Assembly (NCBI RefSeq): GCF_947500075.1
Contig: NZ_CANMQS010000001.1
Coordinates: 248,001-312,000, forward strand
Reading direction: 5' to 3'
DNA length: 64,000 nucleotides
Source: an uncultured Sulfitobacter sp.
Lineage (GTDB): Bacteria; Pseudomonadota; Alphaproteobacteria; Rhodobacterales; Rhodobacteraceae
Part shown: piece after piece, positions 51,959 through 62,458 of the stretch
Layout of the letters: each line of letters opens with the position of its first letter
How positions within the stretch are numbered: the stretch's first letter is position 1
The notes under the pieces: generated by a model
Databases searched by the model: none
What the model saw: the letters and a program-made list of their open reading frames with translations, nothing else
Told to the model about the DNA's origin: nothing
Position numbers and translations under genes: made by a program

Positions 51959-52702
51959 TCAATGCTGCAAAATCTGGCTGAGGAACTGTTTGCACCGTTC
52001 CGTCTTGGGCGCTTCAAAGAACTGCTCCGGCGTGCCGCGTTCGATGAGCTCTCCATGGTCCATAAAGATCATCCTGTCCGCCGCCTTGCGCGCAAATCCC
52101 ATCTCATGGGTGACGACAATCATCGTCATGCCGCTTTCCGCCAGATCCACGATCACATCCAGCACTTCGGAGATCATTTCCGGATCAAGCGCTGAGGTCG
52201 GCTCATCGAAGAGCATGATCTTCGGCTCCATGCACAGCGACCGTGCAATCGCCACGCGCTGCTGCTGTCCCCCCGACAATCCGGCAGGCTTTTTGTGGGC
52301 CTGATCGGGGATACGCACCCGTTCGAGGTATTTCATCGCCCGCGCCTCGGCGTCTGCCTTGGACATCCCCCGCGCTTTCATCGGGCCAAGGGTGAGGTTT
52401 TGCAGGATCGTCAGGTGCGGAAACAGGTTGAACTGCTGGAACACCATGCCAACTTCGGACCGGATCTCATTGATGGAGGCCTCATCGCGCATCTCGATCC
52501 CGTCCACGACGATCTTGCCGGAATTATGCTGCTCAAGCGAATTCACGCAGCGGATCAAAGTGGATTTGCCTGACCCCGACGGCCCGCAGATCACGATACG
52601 TTCACCGTGGGCAACTTGTAAGTCGATGTCCTTGAGCGCATGGTAGTCGTCATACCACTTGTTCAGCGCGCTGATCTCAATCGCTGGACTGGTTTCGGCC
52701 AT
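51959..52702 (-). CDS. Amino-acid-type ABC transporter ATP-binding protein (GlnQ-like)
   Basis: The protein has about 247 residues. Walker [10 protein letters not shown] is at about residue 40, the Q-loop is QFNLFPHL, the signature is LSGGQQQR, Walker B is [12 protein letters not shown], and the H-loop is VVTHEMGFA. It powers the permease encoded 8 bp downstream. I chose ATG 52702 because AAGGA is 8 bases upstream and family members start here; the frame runs back further without looking like protein. Confidence 0.95.
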   Translation of the reverse strand: MAETSPAIEISALNKWYDDYHALKDIDLQVAHGERIVICGPSGSGKSTLIRCVNSLEQHNSGKIVVDGIEMRDEASINEIRSEVGMVFQQFNLFPHLTILQNLTLGPMKARGMSKADAEARAMKYLERVRIPDQAHKKPAGLSGGQQQRVAIARSLCMEPKIMLFDEPTSALDPEMISEVLDVIVDLAESGMTMIVVTHEMGFARKAADRMIFMDHGELIERGTPEQFFEAPKTERCKQFLSQILQH

Positions 52703-52750
52703 GGACCCATCCTTCGAAGTTTGGTTAAGTCCATTGCTACTTGCTTTTAA

Positions 52751-52762
52751 TATAGAACTATA
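52751..52762. promoter_or_regulatory. Short palindrome in the divergent ABC importer promoter region
   Basis: TATAG and CTATA form a perfect 5-2-5 inverted repeat, in the 113-bp region between the ATPase and the solute-binding protein genes. It could be an operator for both. The short arms make this a weak call. Confidence 0.35.
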
Positions 52763-52815
52763 CAAAAAAATATTTGTGTAGACATAACAACAACGATCAC
52801 CAATGGGGATGATAC

Positions 52816-53592
52816 ATGAAACTGATGAAGACCTTGGGCCTTGCTGCCGCTTTTGCGATGTCGCTGGGCACGTTGCCCGCCGTTGCGCAATCCGCACTGA
52901 ATGAAATCCTCAGCGGTGGTGTGCTGAAAGTCGGCACGACGGGCGACTGGAACCCCATGTCCGTGCGCGACCCTGCGACGAACTCCTATGTGGGGTATGA
53001 CATCGACGTCATGACCCAGCTGGCCGCCGATCTGGGGGTTGAGCTTGAGATGGTGCCGACCGACTGGAAAACGCTGGTCAACGGCGTTGTGGCGGGCAAC
53101 TATCACATGACCGGTTCCGCCTCCATCAGCCCTGCCCGGCTGAAGGCGGCAGGATATTCCGACAGCTACATCTTTGTTGAGATTTACCCCTTCACCACCG
53201 CCGACAAAGCCGACCGTTTCGACGGATGGGACTCGATCAACAGCGGCGACGTGAAGGTTGCCACAACGCTGGGCACGACCTTTGAAAAGAACGTGAAAGC
53301 GTGGTTCCCGGATGCGGAGATTGTCGTCGTTGAAGCCCCTGCGCGTGGTTTCCAGGAAGTGCTGTCAGGCCGTGCGGATGTGTTCATCACCTCCAACATC
53401 GAAGGTGCGACCCTGTTGGAGAAGTTCCCCAACGTGCGCCAGATCGAAGTGGGCGAAGCCCGCGCCCCCACACCGATTGCGATGCTGCTGCCACAGACCG
53501 ATCAGGTCTGGATCAACTACGTCAACAGCTGGATTGAGTTGAAGAAAGCCCAAGGGTTCTTTGAAGCGACAGCGGTCAAATGGGGCCTCTGA
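52816..53592 (+). CDS. Periplasmic solute-binding protein (family 3, PheC-like)
   Basis: The 258-residue protein has a signal peptide ([21 protein letters not shown], cleaved near AVAQ-SA) and the fold of amino-acid-type binding proteins: [28 protein letters not shown], and [20 protein letters not shown]. Some members act as cyclohexadienyl dehydratases, but here the ABC neighbours favour transport. It likely captures an amino acid or nitrogenous ring for the hut region. It is divergent from the ATPase and followed by a terminator at 53621-53651. Confidence 0.9.
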   Translation: MKLMKTLGLAAAFAMSLGTLPAVAQSALNEILSGGVLKVGTTGDWNPMSVRDPATNSYVGYDIDVMTQLAADLGVELEMVPTDWKTLVNGVVAGNYHMTGSASISPARLKAAGYSDSYIFVEIYPFTTADKADRFDGWDSINSGDVKVATTLGTTFEKNVKAWFPDAEIVVVEAPARGFQEVLSGRADVFITSNIEGATLLEKFPNVRQIEVGEARAPTPIAMLLPQTDQVWINYVNSWIELKKAQGFFEATAVKWGL

Positions 53593-53620
53593 GGGGGTCC
53601 TTTGACACGGGCTGAGACAG

Positions 53621-53651
53621 AAGGCGGCGTTCGAGGGGACGCCGCCTTTTT
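53621..53651 (+). terminator. Factor-independent terminator after the solute-binding protein gene
   Basis: AAGGCGGCGT (53621-53630) and ACGCCGCCTT (53639-53648) form a perfect 10-bp GC-rich stem with an 8-base loop, followed by a T-run. It separates the binding-protein transcript from the amidohydrolase gene, although readthrough is possible. Confidence 0.85.
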
Positions 53652-53677
53652 CGTTTGAACACGGATCGGAGCCACCG

Positions 53678-54697
53678 ATGATCGACAAGAACAGCCGCAT
53701 CGACATGCACTCCCATTATTACGGAGGCGGATTGGTCGATACGTTGCGCGCACGCAAGACGCGCCCATACCTGCGTACACGTGATGACGGGGTGACAGTG
53801 ATGGTTGCCATGAACGGGGAGTTTCCCTTTACCGATCATTACCACGACCACCGGGTTGGACTGGCCGAGATGCGGGCGGCAGGCCTGACCCACCGCTTGC
53901 TGACCTTCCCCGGTGCTTTGGGCGTGGACCTGTTGCCCGCTGATGAAATCGCCCCTGCGATATCGGCCTACAACGACCATCTTGCCCAGCTCACGGCAGA
54001 AACGGATGGCGCGCTGATCGGGCTTGCGGGTGTGCCCCTAGATGATCTGGATCTGGCTTGCGGCGAAGTCCGGCGGATCCGGCGCGATCTGGGCTTGCCG
54101 GGGATCATCCTACCCTCAAACTACTTCAACTCCCTTGAGGAGGCCGCACCCCTCGCGCCTCTGCTGGAGGCCGCCAACACCTACGGGTGTCACATCATGC
54201 TGCACCCCGGCCTGAAGGTCGGTCAGGAACCACCGCCCCTTCCGGCGGATCACGTGCAATACCGCCTGTCCGCCGTTGACCTGCAATCAAGCGCCTCACA
54301 GGTCGCCCTCACGGTGGTCCTCTCCGACATGCTGGAGGCCTACCCCAACATCAGCTTCCAGATCGTGAACCTTGGCGGCACCCTGCCCTTCATCTTTGAG
54401 CGGATCGAAAGCATCGCCCGCCACCGCAACCCCGACGCGCCCTTCCCGACGGATCGTTTGCGCCGACTTTGGTACGATTGCGCATCACTTGGCCCACGCG
54501 CATTGGAGGGAGCGGTGAAACTGCTGGGGGCAGACCGGATAATGCTGGGGTCAGATTATCCGATCTTCAAGGATGATCCCTACACCCACGCCGTTGTCCC
54601 CGCTGATCTGAGCGAGAATGAAAAGGCGCAGGTCACATGGAAGACCGCAGATGCGCTGTTCAAACGCTTGGAGATCTTGCGGCAGGCGGCGCGCTAG
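53678..54697 (+). CDS. Amidohydrolase family protein (ACMSD-like)
   Basis: The 339-residue protein has the ACMSD-type fold: IDMHSHYYGG (HxH metal site) at residues 8-17, HIMLHPG around 170, and the late metal Asp in LGSDYPIF. This branch contains decarboxylases and hydratases of aromatic or heterocyclic acids. With the Rieske oxygenase, creatininase and importer as neighbours, action on a nitrogen heterocycle is plausible but not shown. It overlaps the convergent Rieske gene by 4 bp. Confidence 0.88.
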   Translation: MIDKNSRIDMHSHYYGGGLVDTLRARKTRPYLRTRDDGVTVMVAMNGEFPFTDHYHDHRVGLAEMRAAGLTHRLLTFPGALGVDLLPADEIAPAISAYNDHLAQLTAETDGALIGLAGVPLDDLDLACGEVRRIRRDLGLPGIILPSNYFNSLEEAAPLAPLLEAANTYGCHIMLHPGLKVGQEPPPLPADHVQYRLSAVDLQSSASQVALTVVLSDMLEAYPNISFQIVNLGGTLPFIFERIESIARHRNPDAPFPTDRLRRLWYDCASLGPRALEGAVKLLGADRIMLGSDYPIFKDDPYTHAVVPADLSENEKAQVTWKTADALFKRLEILRQAAR

Positions 54698-55719
54698 CCC
54701 GCCTGCTCCGCGTCGATCAGCTTCTGCAACTTGCGTCTGAACGTCTTGGCCCCAAGGTCCAGACCAAGATCAATGTTGGGCGTGGCCATCTTGTCCATGC
54801 CGCGCTGCACGGCTTCCAAAATCTCCTTGTCTTCGTTGAAGGCCATGACCGCGCCTGCGTTCATCTTCTCGGAAATCGCGGCATCCTTGGGGTCCGTGTT
54901 GCGGTGCTGGAACCAGATGTATTGCGTGTTTTTCTCATCCACTGGCGTCATGAAGTTGTAGGAGATGTTCACATAGGTCTCCGCCACCTCCGGCTTGTCC
55001 GGCCCGCCGGTGCCGACAGGCGTGTAGATAGATTTGTTCAAGGCAATGGCAGGCACGCACATCTCATAATGCTGCTTGCGGTCGCAGTGGCCGTCAAACC
55101 GCACAAGATCCTTGTAATAGGGCGATGCAGGCTGATCATAAATCCAGCGGGAGACGATCACCCCCCGGTCGGTCTTCTCCATATCCAGCGGCTGGTCGTC
55201 CGTGCCCGCACCCGCGAAAGACGTCACATGCACCCATGCCACATGGCTGGGGTCCAGCAGATTGTCGACCACCCACAGATAATTGCACGCAATGGGGAGC
55301 ATGCCACCATCGGTATAGCCCCACTCAGGATTGTCGAAATTCTCAATCTCGAAAATATCGTCGGGGTTGGCCAGTTCCGGATCGCCCATCCAGATCCACA
55401 GCAAGCGATAGCGGTCCACCACCGGATAGGACCGCACAACCGCACGGCGCGGGGTCATGCCCCGTTGCGTGGGGCTGTCAATGCAGGTGCCGGTGCAGTC
55501 AAACGTCAAACCGTGGTAGCCACAGACCACATGATCATTCTCAATCGCCCCCATCGACAGGGGCAGTTTGCGGTGCGGGCAGGCATCCTCCAGCGCCACG
55601 GGCGTGCCATCGGATTGCCGATAGAACACGATCTCCTCCCCCAGCAGCATCTGCGGTTTGAGCTTCTGGACGTAGTCCTTGCTCCACCCGGCGACATACC
55701 AGCAATTGCGTAAGAACAT
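54694..55719 (-). CDS. Rieske [2Fe-2S] non-heme iron oxygenase (VanA-like), last gene of the hut operon
   Basis: The protein has about 341 residues. The N-terminal Rieske domain holds the cluster ligands (CPHRKLPL and CGYHG), and a C-terminal mononuclear-iron domain follows with WVVDNLLDPSHVAWVH. The family includes vanillate O-demethylase and N-demethylases of betaines and purines. ATG 55719 has AAGGGG 7 bases upstream. It comes 51 bp after hutU on the same strand, so it is probably transcribed with the histidine genes. No reductase partner is encoded in the window, so electrons come from elsewhere. Confidence 0.9.
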   Translation of the reverse strand: MFLRNCWYVAGWSKDYVQKLKPQMLLGEEIVFYRQSDGTPVALEDACPHRKLPLSMGAIENDHVVCGYHGLTFDCTGTCIDSPTQRGMTPRRAVVRSYPVVDRYRLLWIWMGDPELANPDDIFEIENFDNPEWGYTDGGMLPIACNYLWVVDNLLDPSHVAWVHVTSFAGAGTDDQPLDMEKTDRGVIVSRWIYDQPASPYYKDLVRFDGHCDRKQHYEMCVPAIALNKSIYTPVGTGGPDKPEVAETYVNISYNFMTPVDEKNTQYIWFQHRNTDPKDAAISEKMNAGAVMAFNEDKEILEAVQRGMDKMATPNIDLGLDLGAKTFRRKLQKLIDAEQAG

Positions 55720-55770
55720 GTCGTGCCCCTTCGTCCTAAAATTCACCTGCTCGGTGTAGCGCGGCCCCGA

Positions 55771-57438
55771 TCAATTGCCCAGAATGGTTGGCAGCCGAAG
55801 CCCCTGTTCGCGCGCACATGCCACAGCGTCCTCGTATCCCGCATCCGCATGCCGCCAGACACCGGACGCGGGATCGTTCCACAACACACGCTCCAACCGC
55901 GCCGCTGCTTCATCCGTGCCATCCGCGCAGATCACCATGCCCGCATGCTGGCTGAACCCCATACCGACGCCGCCGCCATGGTGCAGCGATACCCAAGTCG
56001 CACCAGAGGCCGTGTTGATCAGCGCATTCAGCAGCGGCCAGTCGGATACGGCGTCAGAGCCATCTTTCATCGCTTCCGTCTCCCGGTTGGGCGAGGCTAC
56101 CGACCCACTGTCGAGGTGATCGCGCCCGATGACGACCGGCGCAGAAAGCTCCCCATTCTTTACCATCTCGTTGAAGGCCAGCCCCAGTTTGTGGCGTACG
56201 CCAAGACCCACCCAGCAAATCCGCGCAGGCAGCCCCTGAAAACTGATCCGTTCCCGCGCCATGTCGAGCCAGTTGTGAAGATGCGGATCATCCACCAGTT
56301 CCTTCACCTTGGCGTCGGTCTTGTAGATGTCTTCGGGATCACCGGACAAAGCTGCCCAGCGGAACGGGCCGATGCCGCGACAAAAGAGCGGACGGATGTA
56401 GGCAGGCACAAAGCCGGGAAAGTCGAAGGCGTTCATCAACCCTTCCTCAAGGGCCACCTGCCGGATGTTGTTGCCGTAATCAAGCGTCGGCACGCCCGCC
56501 GCGTCGAAATCACACATCGCCCTGACGTGTATCTTCATCGACGCGCGCGCGGCAGCCTCCACGGCCTTGGGATCGCTTTCGCGCTTGGCCCGCCATTCGG
56601 CAAGCCCCCAGCCCTGTGGCAGATACCCGTTGGTCGGATCATGGGCTGAGGTCTGGTCGGTGACGATATCAGGCCGCACACCTCGTTTGACCAATTCGGG
56701 AAAGATGTCCGCCGCATTGCCCAGAAGCCCCACGGATTTCGCCTCCCCCGCTGCGGTCCAGCGGTTGATCATCTCCAGCGCTTCATCAAGCGTATCGGCG
56801 CGGGCGTCGACGTAGTTGGTGCGCATACGGAAGTCTATCGACTCCGGATTACACTCCACCGCCAGACAGCAGGCCCCGGCCATCACTGCCGCCAAAGGCT
56901 GCGCGCCGCCCATGCCACCCAAGCCGCCGGTCAGGATCCACTTGCCCGTCAGGTCGCCATCGTAATGCTGACGCCCCGCCTCCACAAAAGTCTCATAGGT
57001 GCCCTGCACGATGCCTTGCGAGCCGATGTAAATCCACGACCCGGCGGTCATCTGGCCGTACATCGCCAGACCTTTCTTATCCAGTTCGTTGAAGTGATCC
57101 CACGTCGCCCAATGCGGTACCAGATTGGAGTTGGCAATCAGGACACGTGGCGCGTCGCTGTGGGTTTTGATCACCGCAACGGGGCGGCCCGATTGCACGA
57201 TCATCGTCTCATCCGCTTCCAGATCCTTCAACGTCGCGACCATCGCGTCAAAGTCAGACCAGGACCGTGCCGCACGCCCGATCCCGCCATAGACCACCAG
57301 CTCATGCGGGTTTTCAGCCACGTCCGGGTGCAGGTTATTCATCAGCATCCGCAAGGGGGCTTCTGTCTGCCAGCTCTTTGCCGTCAGCTCAGGACCGGTG
57401 GGCGGGTAGACGTCGCGGGCGTTCTTGCGCTCAAACAT
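55771..57438 (-). CDS. hutU: Urocanate hydratase
   Basis: The 555-residue protein converts urocanate to 4-imidazolone-5-propionate using tightly bound NAD+. The NAD loop ([14 protein letters not shown]) is at about residue 165-185 and the active-site region [17 protein letters not shown] at about 350. It starts one base after the hutG stop. The pathway is histidine degradation: HutH, HutU, HutI, HutF, HutG. Confidence 0.97.
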   Translation of the reverse strand: MFERKNARDVYPPTGPELTAKSWQTEAPLRMLMNNLHPDVAENPHELVVYGGIGRAARSWSDFDAMVATLKDLEADETMIVQSGRPVAVIKTHSDAPRVLIANSNLVPHWATWDHFNELDKKGLAMYGQMTAGSWIYIGSQGIVQGTYETFVEAGRQHYDGDLTGKWILTGGLGGMGGAQPLAAVMAGACCLAVECNPESIDFRMRTNYVDARADTLDEALEMINRWTAAGEAKSVGLLGNAADIFPELVKRGVRPDIVTDQTSAHDPTNGYLPQGWGLAEWRAKRESDPKAVEAAARASMKIHVRAMCDFDAAGVPTLDYGNNIRQVALEEGLMNAFDFPGFVPAYIRPLFCRGIGPFRWAALSGDPEDIYKTDAKVKELVDDPHLHNWLDMARERISFQGLPARICWVGLGVRHKLGLAFNEMVKNGELSAPVVIGRDHLDSGSVASPNRETEAMKDGSDAVSDWPLLNALINTASGATWVSLHHGGGVGMGFSQHAGMVICADGTDEAAARLERVLWNDPASGVWRHADAGYEDAVACAREQGLRLPTILGN

Positions 57439-57439
57439 G

Positions 57440-58252
57440 TCAACTTCCTTTGGTTGTCAGTGCACCGCTCCGGGCGAGGGTGTCGAGGGATTTCAGAACA
57501 TCAGACAGGATCGGTTGCAGACGCGCGGCGCGGTTTGGCAGATACTCCCAGGGCGGGAATTCTTCCATGTAGGCCATCTGGGCCAGCTCCATCTGGATGG
57601 CGTGGACATTCATGCCCGGCTGCCCGTAGTGACGTGTTGTCCAGCCGCCCTTGAAGCGACCATTCACAACCGTACGGAAATCAGAGGCCCCTTCGCAACG
57701 GGCGGAAACCGCATCTTGTATTGCAGGCGCGCAGCTTGTGCCCCCGTTGGTGCCGATGCTGAACGTGGGCAACGCCCCTTCAAACAGAAAGGGGATTTTC
57801 GATCTGATCGAATGACAGTCGTAAAGGACGGCAACGCCGTGGGTCGCCTGAACCCGATCCAATTCCTCTGCCAAAGCCGCATGATAGGGCGCATGATATG
57901 TCAGCCGCCGTGCTTCTACCTCATCCGCAGAAGGCGCCCGCCCCGGCAGCCAGATATCCTGCCCATCAAAATCGGTCAGCGGACAAAGCGACGTGGTGTT
58001 CTGACCGGGGTAGAGCGATGTCCCCATCGGATCACGGTTCGCGTCAATCACATACCGATGGATGTTCGAGCGCACGATGGTCGCCCCCTCCAGCAGCCCG
58101 TCATAAAGCCGCGCAATATGCCAATCGGTATCTGCAAGCGCCTGCCCGCGCGCGTTCAAACCGGTCAGAACATTGCTTGGCAAGAAAGTGCCACCATGCG
58201 GTTGTGCCAAAACAATCGGGCCATCGCCTTTGATCACTTCAAACACGTTCAT
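57440..58252 (-). CDS. hutG: N-formylglutamate deformylase
   Basis: The protein has 270 residues. [32 protein letters not shown] and the later [18 protein letters not shown] match N-formylglutamate amidohydrolases. It splits N-formylglutamate into glutamate and formate, the last step of the HutF route. It is coupled to hutH by a 4-bp overlap and to hutU by one base of spacing. Confidence 0.95.
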   Translation of the reverse strand: MNVFEVIKGDGPIVLAQPHGGTFLPSNVLTGLNARGQALADTDWHIARLYDGLLEGATIVRSNIHRYVIDANRDPMGTSLYPGQNTTSLCPLTDFDGQDIWLPGRAPSADEVEARRLTYHAPYHAALAEELDRVQATHGVAVLYDCHSIRSKIPFLFEGALPTFSIGTNGGTSCAPAIQDAVSARCEGASDFRTVVNGRFKGGWTTRHYGQPGMNVHAIQMELAQMAYMEEFPPWEYLPNRAARLQPILSDVLKSLDTLARSGALTTKGS

Positions 58253-59787
58253 GCCTCAAGCTCCGGCAATGCGACCTTTGCCGTCTCTCGCAAACCACTT
58301 CCTGCAATGATCGCGGAGGCTTTGGCAATGTCCGGTGCGAGGTAGCGGTCCTCTTCAAGCGCCGGAACCTCCTCACGCAAACACCCGATGCAGGCCGACA
58401 GCGCATCGCTGGTGCGCAGCGGCGCACGAAACCCGATGCCTTGCGCAGCACAAAGCAGTTCGACACCCAGAATGCTGTGCAGATTACGCACCATGCGCTG
58501 CAACCGGTAGGCACCATGCGCCGCCATCGACACATGGTCTTCCTGATTGGCCGACGTGGGCGTGCTGTCTGTGACGCATGGGCCCGCAAGATGCTTGTTC
58601 TCTGACATCAGCGCTGCCGTCGTGACTTCGGCAATCATGTACCCCGAATTCAGACCGGGATCCGGCGTCAGAAACGGCGGCAGATCAAACGACAGGGTCG
58701 GGTCGACCATCAGCGCGATGCGACGCTGCGCAATCGCGCCGATCTCTGACACGGCGAGAGCGATCATATCGGCGGCAAAACCAACAGGCTCTGCATGGAA
58801 ATTGCCGCCGGAGACGATCATGTCGGCCTCTGTCAGCACCAGCGGGTTGTCTGTCGCGGCATTTGCTTCGATCCTCAGCGTCATCGCGGCTTGGCGCAGG
58901 ACATCCATTGCCGCGCCCGTCACCTGTGGTTGGCACCGGATGCAATAGGGGTCCTGAACACGGGTGTCCCCTTCGCGGTGGCTTTCCCGGATCTGCGATC
59001 CGGCCAGCAAGGCCCGCATGGAGACGGCCGCTTCGATCTGGCCGCGGTGTCCGCGCAGGCTGTGGATTTCGGGTTGCAACGGCGCGGTGGACCCCATGAT
59101 CGCATCCGTCGACATCGCTGATGTGATCAAGGCCGATTGCGCAGCCTCCCAGGCCGCGAACAATCCGGATAAGGCGAAAGCGGTGGAGAACTGCGTGCCA
59201 TTGATAAACGCAAGCCCTTCTTTCGGGCCAAGCGAAACAGGCGAAAGGCCCGCTTTGCGCAGCGCGTCCTGCCCGGACAGGATGTTGCCGTCGTATTCGG
59301 CTTCCCCCTCCCCGATTAATACAGCTGTCATATGTGCCAAGGGCGCCAGATCGCCCGACGCACCGACAGAGCCTTGCGCCGGGATCACCGGGGTGACACC
59401 ACGCATCAGCATGTCTTGCAGCAATTCGATCAGGTCCCACCGCACGCCTGACGCCCCGCGACCCAGCGACAGCAGCTTCAACACCATGATCAACCGCGCA
59501 TGTGCGCGCGAAATCGGCTCCCCCACGCCGCAGCAATGCGACAGGATCAGGTTGCGCTGAAGGGTGGCCGTGTCAGCACTGGCGATCTTCACGCTCGCCA
59601 GTTTGCCAAAACCGGTGTTCACCCCATAGACCGCGTCACGTCCCGCAGCCGCCTGTGCGATGCGCTGCGCCGCAGCCTCGACCGATGGACGGCAGGCCGG
59701 ATCAAGGACAACCGCAGCCTCCTGCTTTAGAACCTGCGCCAGTTCATCCAGCGTCACAGCACCGGGGGTCAGGGTCATCACGGTCAC
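58249..59787 (-). CDS. hutH: Histidine ammonia-lyase
   Basis: The 512-residue protein deaminates histidine to urocanate. The MIO cofactor tripeptide A143-S144-G145 is seen in [23 protein letters not shown] (about residue 54-64) and [12 protein letters not shown] (about 330) are further landmarks. The start is a GTG that overlaps the hutI stop (GTGA), with GGAGG 6 bases upstream; an ATG three codons later is possible. Confidence 0.97.
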   Translation of the reverse strand: MTVMTLTPGAVTLDELAQVLKQEAAVVLDPACRPSVEAAAQRIAQAAAGRDAVYGVNTGFGKLASVKIASADTATLQRNLILSHCCGVGEPISRAHARLIMVLKLLSLGRGASGVRWDLIELLQDMLMRGVTPVIPAQGSVGASGDLAPLAHMTAVLIGEGEAEYDGNILSGQDALRKAGLSPVSLGPKEGLAFINGTQFSTAFALSGLFAAWEAAQSALITSAMSTDAIMGSTAPLQPEIHSLRGHRGQIEAAVSMRALLAGSQIRESHREGDTRVQDPYCIRCQPQVTGAAMDVLRQAAMTLRIEANAATDNPLVLTEADMIVSGGNFHAEPVGFAADMIALAVSEIGAIAQRRIALMVDPTLSFDLPPFLTPDPGLNSGYMIAEVTTAALMSENKHLAGPCVTDSTPTSANQEDHVSMAAHGAYRLQRMVRNLHSILGVELLCAAQGIGFRAPLRTSDALSACIGCLREEVPALEEDRYLAPDIAKASAIIAGSGLRETAKVALPELEA

Positions 59788-60989
59788 ATCACACCTCCAA
59801 ACACACGGGCATAGAGCGGATTGAACCCCATCCGGTAGCTCAGTTCAGCCGGGATGGAGACATCCCAGATCGCCAGATCAGCGCGCATCCCTGGTGCAAT
59901 CACACCGCGATCCGCAAGGCCCAGCGCCAGTGCGGCATTGCGCGTGGCACCGGCGAGTGTTTCCTCGGGCGTCATCCGAAACAGCGTCGCCGCCATGTTC
60001 ATTGCCAGCAGCAGGGAGGTCATCGGCGACGAACCGGGGTTGGCATCCGTGGCCACCGCCATCGGCACCTTGTGGGCGCGCAGCAGATCAATGGGCGGCA
60101 TCTGCGTTTCGCGCAGGGTGTAGAAGGCACCCGGCAGAATGACCGCAGCGGTTCCCGCATCTGCCAAGGCCTGCACACCCGCTTCATCCAGATACTCGAT
60201 ATGATCCGCAGAAAGCGCACCAAACCCGGCGGCCAGCGCCGCCCCTCCCAGATTGGAAAGCTGTTCGGCATGGATCTTCACAGGCAGGCCCAGCGCCGCT
60301 GCCGCTTCAAACACGCGCGTCACTTGTGCAGGCTGGAAGGCAATGCCTTCACAAAACGCGTCAACCGCATCAATCAGCCCTTCTTCATGACCTGCGTGCA
60401 GCGTCGGAATGCAGACTTCTTCAAGATAGAGATCAGCCTGTCCTGCGTATTCGGGTGGCACGGCATGGGCCCCCAGATAGGTTGTCTTGACGGTCACCGG
60501 GCGAAGCTGCGCCAACCGCCGCGCGGCGCGCAGCATACGCAGCTCAACCAGCGCGTTCAGACCATAGCCTGACTTGATCTCAACCGTGGTGACCCCTTCG
60601 GCAATGAGCGCGTCCAACCGGGGCAAAGCACCTGCCACCAAGTCATCCTCTGACGCATCACGCGTATCGGTGACCGTGGAAATGATCCCACCACCCGCGC
60701 GCGCAACCTCTTCGTAGCTCGCGCCGTTCAGCCGCATTTCGAACTCGACAGCGCGGTGCCCGCCAAAGACCAGATGCGTGTGGCAATCAATCAACCCCGG
60801 CGTCACCAGCCGCCCGGCAAGATCGGTTATGGGCGCGTCGAGATATTCTTCTGGCAGATCGTGCCGACGGCCGACCCACGCAATCGCCGCGCCGTCCATC
60901 ACCAGCGCATCCTGCCCTGTCATCCCATAGGGCGCCTGCCCCGAGGCCATGGTCGCGATCGTGCAATTGGTAAGGATGGAGGCGGTCAA
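59784..60989 (-). CDS. hutI: Imidazolonepropionase
   Basis: The protein has about 401 residues. It opens the imidazolone ring to N-formimino-glutamate. [14 protein letters not shown] (metal His pair), [31 protein letters not shown] and [10 protein letters not shown] fit the family. Start choice is uncertain. The TTG at 60989 gives the usual short N-terminus ([13 protein letters not shown]), whereas the ATG at 61061 would begin inside the palindrome. It is the first gene of the hutI-hutH-hutG-hutU-Rieske operon and is divergent from hutF. Confidence 0.95.
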   Translation of the reverse strand: MTASILTNCTIATMASGQAPYGMTGQDALVMDGAAIAWVGRRHDLPEEYLDAPITDLAGRLVTPGLIDCHTHLVFGGHRAVEFEMRLNGASYEEVARAGGGIISTVTDTRDASEDDLVAGALPRLDALIAEGVTTVEIKSGYGLNALVELRMLRAARRLAQLRPVTVKTTYLGAHAVPPEYAGQADLYLEEVCIPTLHAGHEEGLIDAVDAFCEGIAFQPAQVTRVFEAAAALGLPVKIHAEQLSNLGGAALAAGFGALSADHIEYLDEAGVQALADAGTAAVILPGAFYTLRETQMPPIDLLRAHKVPMAVATDANPGSSPMTSLLLAMNMAATLFRMTPEETLAGATRNAALALGLADRGVIAPGMRADLAIWDVSIPAELSYRMGFNPLYARVFGGVM

Positions 60990-61044
60990 GGCTGTTACCC
61001 GGAGCAGAGATTCAACTTGTCCCCTCAATTGTATGCTCGTAAGA

Positions 61045-61066
61045 TTATTATGTCCATTCATAATAA
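61045..61066. promoter_or_regulatory. 22-bp palindrome between hutI and hutF, probable hut operator
   Basis: TTATTATG and CATAATAA are perfect 8-bp arms around a 6-base centre. The site lies in the 89-bp divergent region and covers the AT-rich core likely to contain both promoters. The regulator may be the LysR-type protein encoded after hutF or a HutC-type repressor outside the window. Confidence 0.6.
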
Positions 61067-61078
61067 ACGGATTGAGCC

Positions 61079-62443
61079 ATGAGAGTCTTCGCCAAACGCG
61101 CCTGTCTGGAGAGCGGATGGGCACGGGACGTGAGCCTCACCCTTACGGGTGGCCGGATCACCGCGATCACACCCTCTGACCGGGCGGCACCTGATGATGT
61201 CACAGTCGATACGCTGCTGCCTGCGCTGTCCAATCTGCACAGCCACAGCTTTCAACGGGCGATGGCGGGCATGACTGAATTTCGCAAGCAGGGCCGGGAG
61301 AATTTCTGGACCTGGCGTCGCTTGATGTATCAGTTCCTCGACCATCTGACGCCGGAGGACGTCGGCGCCATTGCCCGCTTTGCCTTCATGGAAATGCAGG
61401 AGGCTGGCTATGCCGCAGTGGCAGAGTTTCACTACCTCCATCACGCGGCGGGCGGACAGGTCTATGAGGATCCGGCGGAACTGTCGGGGCACATCATGCA
61501 GGCCGCCACGGACACGGGCATTGGCCTGACCCATTTGCCCGTGCTCTATACCTATGACGATATCGGGCAGAAGCCGCTGGCGGGTGGGCAGCACCGGTTT
61601 GGCCATACGCGGGACGCTTTCGATCAGTTGATGACACGCTGCAAAACGATGGTCACTAACATGCCCGCTGACACGGGCCTTGGGATCGCGCCGCATTCCC
61701 TGCGCGCCACGTCCCCCGAAGATCTTGCTGCGGTCGTTTCTGACTACCCGGACGGCCCCATCCATCTGCACATCGCAGAGCAGACAAAGGAAGTCGAAGA
61801 CGTCAAAAGCGTCCTTGGTGCCCGGCCTGTAGAATGGCTGATGGATGCCGCAGCGGTCGACACGCGGTGGTGCCTGATCCACGCAACCCATATGACCGAC
61901 GCGGAAACGCGCGCCGTTGCGGAAAGCGGGGCGGCCGTCGGTCTGTGCTCCGTCACGGAAGCGAACCTGGGCGACGGGATATTCAACGCGCCTGTCTACC
62001 TGCAACACGGCGGCCGGTTCGGAATGGGCACCGATTCCAACATCAACATCAGCGCGGCTGAGGAATTGCGGATGCTGGAGTATTCACAGCGCTTGCATCA
62101 CCGCCAGCGCAATGTGCTTGCCGCCGAAAACGGCGCGACCGGAGAGACGCTTTACCACGCAGCGGCAAAAGGTGCCGCACAGTCGCTCGGACGCGATACC
62201 GGCGCGTTGAAAGTGGGGAACTGGGCCGACATGATGGCCCTCAACAGCGCCGCGCCGACCTTGTGCGGATTGACGGATGCGCAACTGCTGGATGGCTTCA
62301 TCTTTGCAGGCAACCAACGTCTGATCACCGACGTCTGGTCGGCAGGACGCCATCGCGTGCAGGAGGGCAGACATGTTGCGCAGGACGAGATCGTGGCCCA
62401 GTATCGCCGCACGTTACAGAACCTGATGAAGAAGATAGATTAA
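61079..62443 (+). CDS. hutF: Formimidoylglutamate deiminase
   Basis: The 454-residue protein converts N-formimino-glutamate to N-formylglutamate and ammonia. [18 protein letters not shown] is the metal site, [11 protein letters not shown] and [11 protein letters not shown] are further family motifs, and the C-terminal end carries the [20 protein letters not shown] sequence. Its presence with HutG identifies the five-step route (pathway II). It is divergent from hutI and followed 15 bp later by the LysR gene. Confidence 0.96.
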   Translation: MRVFAKRACLESGWARDVSLTLTGGRITAITPSDRAAPDDVTVDTLLPALSNLHSHSFQRAMAGMTEFRKQGRENFWTWRRLMYQFLDHLTPEDVGAIARFAFMEMQEAGYAAVAEFHYLHHAAGGQVYEDPAELSGHIMQAATDTGIGLTHLPVLYTYDDIGQKPLAGGQHRFGHTRDAFDQLMTRCKTMVTNMPADTGLGIAPHSLRATSPEDLAAVVSDYPDGPIHLHIAEQTKEVEDVKSVLGARPVEWLMDAAAVDTRWCLIHATHMTDAETRAVAESGAAVGLCSVTEANLGDGIFNAPVYLQHGGRFGMGTDSNINISAAEELRMLEYSQRLHHRQRNVLAAENGATGETLYHAAAKGAAQSLGRDTGALKVGNWADMMALNSAAPTLCGLTDAQLLDGFIFAGNQRLITDVWSAGRHRVQEGRHVAQDEIVAQYRRTLQNLMKKID

Positions 62444-62458
62444 GGGCGCCGCACCAAC

